Source of the DNA: Flavobacteriales bacterium UBA7690
GTDB lineage: Bacteria; Bacteroidota; Bacteroidia; Flavobacteriales_F; PHOS-HE28
Assembly: GCA_002482775.1 (NCBI GenBank)
Contig: DLGQ01000094.1
Span: 5,668-22,238, forward strand
Direction of reading: 5' to 3'
DNA length: 16,571 bases
Positions within the stretch are counted from its first letter, which is position 1; every line of letters begins with the position of its first letter. Position numbers and translations under genes: made by a program. The notes beneath the pieces are model-generated. The model saw nothing but the letters and a program-made list of their open reading frames with translations, had not been told where the DNA came from and did no database searches. Of this stretch, positions 12,316 to 16,571 are shown one piece after another.

Positions 12316-15144
12316 ATGACGGAATACATCGGCGAACACCTTTGGGCAGGACAGTTGGGACATACGCTCACGGTGGTTTCGCTCGTTGGCGCGTTGCTGG
12401 CGATGTGCAGCTACTTCTTGGGCACGCGCAACGGCTCGGAGGAGTGGACGCGCCTCGGGCGCATCGGTTTCCGGATGCACTCGGTGGCGGTGCTGGGCAT
12501 CGTGGTCACGTTGTTCGTGATGCTCTTCAACCATTGGTTCGAGTACGACTACGTGTGGAAACACAGCAACCTGGCCATGCCGATGAAGTACATCGCCAGT
12601 TGTTTCTGGGAAGGGCAGGAAGGATCGTTCCTGTTGTGGACCTTCTGGCATGTGGTGCTCGGTAACGTATTGATCTGGCGTGCCAAGGCGTGGGAAGGTC
12701 CGGTGATGACGGTCTTCGCCACGGTGCAGGTCTTCCTCGCCATCATGATCCTCGGTATCTACGTGGGCGACGTGCGTGTGGGCAGCAGCCCGTTCCTGTT
12801 GATCCGCGAGTTGCCCGAGAACATCGGTCTGCCGTGGACAGCGATGGCAACGTACCTCAGCGCGATACCACAATTCGCAGACGGTCGCGGCTTGAACCCG
12901 TTGTTGCAGAACTACTGGATGGTGATCCATCCGCCCACGCTGTTCCTCGGTTTCGCATCCACGTTGGTGCCCTTCGCCTACGCCATCGCTGGCCTGTGGA
13001 AGAAAGACCGGATCGGCTGGATCACACCTGCGCTGCCGTGGACCTACTTCGGCATCATGGTGCTCGGCACCGGCATCCTCATGGGCGGTGCATGGGCCTA
13101 CGAGGCGCTCAGCTTCGGCGGTTTCTGGGCGTGGGACCCGGTGGAGAACGCGTCGCTCGTGCCGTGGATCACGCTAGTAGCAGCGGGCCACTTGATGTTG
13201 GTGAACAAGCGCAAACCCACGGCGCTCTTCAGCCTGTTCCTCCTCACGCTGATCACCTTCATCCTCATCCTCTACTCCACCTTCCTCACGCGCAGCGGCG
13301 TGCTGGGCGATACCAGCGTACACAGCTTCACCGGCGATGGCATGCTTCCCGGTCTGTTGATCTTCTTGCTGTTCTTCATCGGCCTAAGCGTGATGATGCT
13401 GTTGACCGACATGGGCCAGCGCAAGTTCTACGCGGGCATCTCGGTGGTGATGTTCGCCATCGGTGTAGGCCTCGAAGTGCAGGTTCCGGCGATCCTGTTG
13501 TTCGGTGCCATCAGCATTGGCATGTTGGTGAGCGCTTACCGCCAGAGCTTCACCAGCAAAGAGCCTGAAGAATCGTTGTGGTCGCGCGAATTCTGGTTGT
13601 TCATCGGTTCCCTCGTGTTGCTGTTGAGCGCGATGCAGATCACCTTCAGCACCAGTGTGCCGGTCTTCAACCTGTTGCTGGAACCGTTCGGACCGGCATT
13701 CAGTTGGATCGGCGACAAGACCGGCAGTGAATTCTTCCAAGGCCTTGCTGAGGCCAAGCTCGCACCTCCGGGCGAAGCCATCGCGCACTACAACAAGTGG
13801 CAGATCCCGTTCGCCTTCATCGTCAGCTTCCTCATCGCCTTCGTGCAATACCTGCGCTGGAAGGATACCGACGTGAAGAAATTCCGCAAGCAGCTGGCCG
13901 CCTCGTTCTTCATCTCCATCGCTCTCACCGCATTGGGCGTGTACTTGCTGAAGTACGAGCTGGCCGAGCTCAACCTGATCGCGCTGTTCTTCTCCACCGT
14001 CTTCGCCATCGTGGCTAACGCGTGGTACATCCCGGTGATCCTGAAAGGCAGTTTGAAGAGCGCCGGAGCATCCGTGGCACACATCGGTTTCGGCCTGGTC
14101 TTGCTGGGCGCGTTGATCAGTACCAGCCGTCAGGATGAAGTCAGCCGCAACACCCGCAACATGGACCTGCGTTTCTTGAACGAGGGGTTCAGCAACAGCG
14201 AAGACATCTTGCTGTACCGTGGCGACACCGTGCTGATGGGCGAACACTACGTACGCTACCATGCGAAGCGGCAAGAGGCTGTGAACCTTTACTACGACAT
14301 GGACTACTTCGCCGCCGTGCCACGCAGGTATGCAGCGGGCGATACGGTGCGTGTGGGCGACATGCTCTTCGCGGCGAAGGATGCACACCAAGCGGGGAAG
14401 TTCTTCTTGGAAGATCAACCAGCGCACTGGATACCGCTTGAAGAATTCACACGCCGCGAACTCTGGCATGCCAACGAATGGAGTTCGAGCAGACCCGGCG
14501 AACAGGTCTTCGCACTGGCGCCGTTCGTACAGATCAACCCGCGCTTCGGCAACGTGGCCGAACCCAGCACCAAACACTGGGCGCACCGCGATCTCTACAC
14601 GCACGTGCGCTACGCGGATCTGGCGATGGCGAGCGACACAGCAGATGATGATTGGATGCCCGATCGCCTCTACGACAAACACGTCGGCGATTCCATCATC
14701 ACGCCCACGGCGATGGCGATCATCGACAGTGTGTACGTGGTGAAGGACAGTGTGACGAAGAAGATGCTGGGCGATCAGTACACCGTGTACGCCGCAGCGC
14801 TTCGTGTCCGCGACCTCTACCAACCCGACCGTTGGTTCGAGGCCCGTCCGCTGGTGATCTACGCCAACGGCGAACCGGTGATGGGCAAAGCGGCCGAGCT
14901 AGGTGCGCTACGGATCCGCTATAGCCTGGCCACAGCGAAGTTGGAAGAAGGTCCGGAGATGGGCCATGGCGGACCGATCCCCGGCACCGAGGGGCCGCGC
15001 TGGGCAGTTGGGTTGAACGTAGCAGAATCCGAATTCCTGGTGATGCAGGCCATCGTATTCCCCGGCATCAACATCCTGTGGATCGGTTGTGTGCTGCTGT
15101 TCGTAGGTACGTTCATGGCCGTGTGGCAGCGGGTGAGGCGGTAA
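12316..15144 (+). CDS. ccmF: Cytochrome c heme lyase CcmF (long Bacteroidota form)
   Basis: A 942-residue inner-membrane protein, much longer than the 647-residue E. coli CcmF. The start ATG at 12316 gives MTEYIGEHLWAGQLGHTLTV, a normal CcmF opening; it is preceded by an A-rich leader (GAACGAAAAAACGAAC) and no Shine-Dalgarno. Key blocks: CFWEGQEGSFLLW (96-108), QNYWMVIHPPTLFLG (198-212) with candidate heme ligand His205, the WWD signature GGFWAWDPVENASLVPW (268-284), and LTRSGVLGDTSVHSF (324-338) with His336. A large soluble region follows the central helices (about 635-900) before one last membrane helix (INILWIGCVLLFVGTFMAVW). It takes heme from holo-CcmE and ligates it to the CXXCH of apocytochrome c. 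The C-terminal soluble region may do part of the job of CcmH-type partners; that is inference. Confidence 0.93.
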   Translation: MTEYIGEHLWAGQLGHTLTVVSLVGALLAMCSYFLGTRNGSEEWTRLGRIGFRMHSVAVLGIVVTLFVMLFNHWFEYDYVWKHSNLAMPMKYIASCFWEGQEGSFLLWTFWHVVLGNVLIWRAKAWEGPVMTVFATVQVFLAIMILGIYVGDVRVGSSPFLLIRELPENIGLPWTAMATYLSAIPQFADGRGLNPLLQNYWMVIHPPTLFLGFASTLVPFAYAIAGLWKKDRIGWITPALPWTYFGIMVLGTGILMGGAWAYEALSFGGFWAWDPVENASLVPWITLVAAGHLMLVNKRKPTALFSLFLLTLITFILILYSTFLTRSGVLGDTSVHSFTGDGMLPGLLIFLLFFIGLSVMMLLTDMGQRKFYAGISVVMFAIGVGLEVQVPAILLFGAISIGMLVSAYRQSFTSKEPEESLWSREFWLFIGSLVLLLSAMQITFSTSVPVFNLLLEPFGPAFSWIGDKTGSEFFQGLAEAKLAPPGEAIAHYNKWQIPFAFIVSFLIAFVQYLRWKDTDVKKFRKQLAASFFISIALTALGVYLLKYELAELNLIALFFSTVFAIVANAWYIPVILKGSLKSAGASVAHIGFGLVLLGALISTSRQDEVSRNTRNMDLRFLNEGFSNSEDILLYRGDTVLMGEHYVRYHAKRQEAVNLYYDMDYFAAVPRRYAAGDTVRVGDMLFAAKDAHQAGKFFLEDQPAHWIPLEEFTRRELWHANEWSSSRPGEQVFALAPFVQINPRFGNVAEPSTKHWAHRDLYTHVRYADLAMASDTADDDWMPDRLYDKHVGDSIITPTAMAIIDSVYVVKDSVTKKMLGDQYTVYAAALRVRDLYQPDRWFEARPLVIYANGEPVMGKAAELGALRIRYSLATAKLEEGPEMGHGGPIPGTEGPRWAVGLNVAESEFLVMQAIVFPGINILWIGCVLLFVGTFMAVWQRVRR

Positions 15145-15160
15145 CTTCAACCCTTCCCCC

Positions 15161-15946
15161 ATGAAGATCCTTTTGGTCGGTACGGGCCGTGTGGCTTTCC
15201 ACCTGGGCCACGCTATGGTTGGTGCGAATCATCATTTGATCGGCGTTGTGGGTCGCAACACCGAGCACACGGATCGGTTGTCGAAAGCACTTGGCACCGT
15301 TTCGTTCTCCTTGAAAGAAGCGCTTCCACAGACCGACATCATCCTGATCGCCGTGAGCGACGATGCCATCGCCGATGTGGCCCTGAACATCCCCATCAGC
15401 GATGCGGTGCTGATCCACACAAGCGGTGCCAGCGACCTCGACAAGCTCCTGCCCCACCCGGACCGTGCGGTGCTGTGGCCGCTGATGTCGTTGAGCCCCG
15501 GTGAACCGATGGACTTCAAGCATGTTCCAATAGTGGTTGATGGGAACACGGATCGTGCGCGCCAGGTGGTTCGGTACCTCGCGGAGAGCTTGAGCGTTCA
15601 GGTCTCCGAATTGAACCACCAGCAGCGCGAATTGGTGCATGCAGCAGCTGCCATCAGCCTCAACTTCCCGTTGCACCTGCTGGCCCGTGCACAGGATCTG
15701 CTGAAAGACCAGAACATCGACCCGGCGATCCTTCTACCATCGTTCCTGGCCATGGCGCAGAAAGCCACTGCCATCGGCGCATCCGAAGCGTTGACCGGTC
15801 CGGCACGGCGCGGCGATCTAGGAACGATCCACCATCACCTCGATCGCTTAACAGCGGATGCCGAACTTCGCGCCGCCTACGCCCGCTTGAGCAGCATGAT
15901 CCTGCGTGCGTACGGGCATCCGGACCATGGACACACGGACGTATAA
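15161..15946 (+). CDS. Rossmann-fold / DUF2520 domain protein
   Basis: A 261-residue cytoplasmic protein. The N-terminus is a nucleotide-binding Rossmann fold, MKILLVGTGRVAFHLG, with G7, G9 and A12 in the GxGxxA position, like F420- and NADP-dependent oxidoreductases. Later blocks include ILIAVSDDAIADVAL, VLIHTSGASDLD and VLWPLMSLSPGE. The C-terminal half (about 130-250) is the helical DUF2520 domain, with LNHQQRELVHAAAAISLNFP and ASEALTGPARRGDLGTIHHH. A dehydrogenase or reductase is likely, but no substrate is established. It starts 17 bases after ccmF, so it may be read from the same transcript, and its stop overlaps the HAD gene by 20 bases. In Bacteroidota it commonly precedes this KdsC-like gene. 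Family call strong; function open. Confidence 0.88.
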   Translation: MKILLVGTGRVAFHLGHAMVGANHHLIGVVGRNTEHTDRLSKALGTVSFSLKEALPQTDIILIAVSDDAIADVALNIPISDAVLIHTSGASDLDKLLPHPDRAVLWPLMSLSPGEPMDFKHVPIVVDGNTDRARQVVRYLAESLSVQVSELNHQQRELVHAAAAISLNFPLHLLARAQDLLKDQNIDPAILLPSFLAMAQKATAIGASEALTGPARRGDLGTIHHHLDRLTADAELRAAYARLSSMILRAYGHPDHGHTDV

Positions 15947-16451
15947 AGAACGACTTGCGGCGCTGAAGACCCTCTGCTTCGATGTGGACGGCGTCTTCAC
16001 CGACAACCGGAATCTGCTGATCCCCGGCATCGATCCGGTGCGCACCTTCCACACACGCGATGCGTACGCTGTGCAACATGCGGTGAAAGAAGGCGTGCGG
16101 ATCATCATCATCAGCGGTGGGAATTCCGAAGGTGTGCGCGAAAGCCTGGGCCGTATGGGCGTGAAAGAGATCAACCTGGGCACGGTGAACAAAGTGGAAT
16201 TGTTCGAGCGGCTGGTGACCGAAGGCTTGGATCCTGCGACCACGGCATACATGGGCGACGACATCCCCGACCTCCGGGTGATGCAGCGCGTGGCCTTTCC
16301 GTGTTGTCCTGCGGATGCAGCGCAAGAGATCAAAGCGATCAGTGCGTTCGTGAGCCATGCGAAAGGTGGCGAAGGCTGCGTGCGCGACCTGCTGGAACAA
16401 GTGATGAAGGTGCAGGGCAAGTGGATGACCGAAGCAGCGCATACGTGGTGA
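15927..16451 (+). CDS. KdsC-like HAD-superfamily phosphatase
   Basis: A 174-residue protein from the ATG at 15927; a GTG at 15906 would add seven residues. It is a single-domain C0-type HAD phosphatase with all motifs: FDVDGVFTDN with nucleophile Asp19 and acid/base Asp21, ISGGNSEGV (motif II, Ser63), Lys89 in GTVNKVELF, and MGDDIPDLRVM with Asp111 and Asp112 binding magnesium. This is the pattern and length of 3-deoxy-D-manno-octulosonate 8-phosphate phosphatase (KdsC), which acts in Kdo synthesis for lipopolysaccharide and forms tetramers. No other kds gene is nearby, so another phosphosugar is possible. It overlaps the DUF2520 gene by 20 bases and shares one base (TGATG) with the following prenyltransferase start. 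Confidence 0.85.
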   Translation: MDTRTYKERLAALKTLCFDVDGVFTDNRNLLIPGIDPVRTFHTRDAYAVQHAVKEGVRIIIISGGNSEGVRESLGRMGVKEINLGTVNKVELFERLVTEGLDPATTAYMGDDIPDLRVMQRVAFPCCPADAAQEIKAISAFVSHAKGGEGCVRDLLEQVMKVQGKWMTEAAHTW

Positions 16452-16571
16452 TGAAGGACCTGCTGAAACTCACGCGCCCCACGAACCTGCTGATCATCGC
16501 AGCCACCATGCTGCTGATGCGCTACGGCGTTATCGGCGGTCACCTGGAGCGCGGCCTCAACCAGCTCGTTT
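16451..16571 (+). CDS. UbiA-family prenyltransferase (3' partial)
   Basis: Only the first 40 codons are present; the window ends inside the gene. The start ATG overlaps the HAD stop by one base. The peptide MKDLLKLTRPTNLLIIAATM and the following LLMRYGVIGG show the LxRPxNLL opening and first membrane helix of UbiA-superfamily enzymes. In Bacteroidota, the UbiA protein next to the KdsC-like and DUF2520 genes is usually annotated geranylgeranylglycerol-phosphate geranylgeranyltransferase-like, an integral membrane enzyme that moves a prenyl group to an acceptor. The conserved Asp-rich motifs lie outside the window, so the family rests on the N-terminus and context. Confidence 0.75.
   Translation, partial: MKDLLKLTRPTNLLIIAATMLLMRYGVIGGHLERGLNQLV

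Noticed and set aside
11917..12930. Minus-strand open frame across ccmE and ccmF
   Set aside because: Antisense to two recognised genes; no domain-like sequence.
13384..14823. Long minus-strand open frame (479 codons) inside ccmF
   Set aside because: Antisense to a strongly supported CcmF; rich in H, Q, E, V and R as expected for the mirror of a GC-rich gene.

Overview
The window looks like chromosome from a G+C-rich member of the Bacteroidota, most likely a Flavobacteriales-type lineage. The evidence is: two proteins with type IX secretion (T9SS) C-terminal sorting domains, a BshB1-type bacillithiol deacetylase, a CXXXY-type CcmE, very long CcmF, a DUF2520 / KdsC-like HAD / UbiA gene string familiar from this phylum, a TAnnTTTG-type promoter element, and few Shine-Dalgarno sites. 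Genus cannot be told from the sequence. No rRNA, tRNA, CRISPR array, transposase or phage gene was seen.

Layout. (1) 1-1847, plus strand: the end of a surface-polysaccharide locus, with a GINT1_N-like propeller protein cut by the window edge and a Wzx-type flippase in ATGA overlap. (2) 1844-3162, minus: a two-gene thiol-redox operon, glutathione peroxidase-like lipoprotein then bshB1, also in ATGA overlap. (3) 3310-4143, plus: an unrecognised secreted protein, ending at a perfect 16-bp inverted repeat shared with the convergent gene. (4) 4223-7663, minus: two secreted T9SS cargo genes. One is a 790-residue fibre-like protein with an S74 self-cleaving chaperone domain and an in-frame palindromic repeat insertion. 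(5) 7664-8531: an 868-base stretch without a convincing gene, but holding stem-loops, a promoter-like element, a nested inverted repeat (possible small RNA) and a seven-copy octamer array. (6) 8532-9667, minus: a lipoprotein and a VOC/PhnB-like protein. (7) 9814-15144, plus: the cytochrome c maturation (System I) operon ccmB-ccmC-ccmD-ccmE-ccmF. (8) 15161-16571, plus: DUF2520 Rossmann protein, KdsC-like HAD phosphatase and the start of a UbiA-family prenyltransferase, tightly packed.

How the genes work together. The ccm genes form a periplasmic heme delivery and ligation pathway: CcmB and CcmC move or present heme, CcmD helps, CcmE carries heme covalently, and CcmF ligates it to apocytochrome. 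CcmA, CcmG and CcmH are not in the window. The Gpx-BshB1 pair links peroxide removal to low-molecular-weight thiol synthesis. The T9SS pair and the polysaccharide genes build the cell surface.

The most unusual signals are: the 42-bp in-frame palindromic insertion inside the S74/T9SS gene; the order of self-cleavage domain before secretion signal in that protein; an immunoglobulin-like insertion in CcmC; the structured 7745-7934 region; and several different short interspersed repeats, two of them inside the ccm operon.
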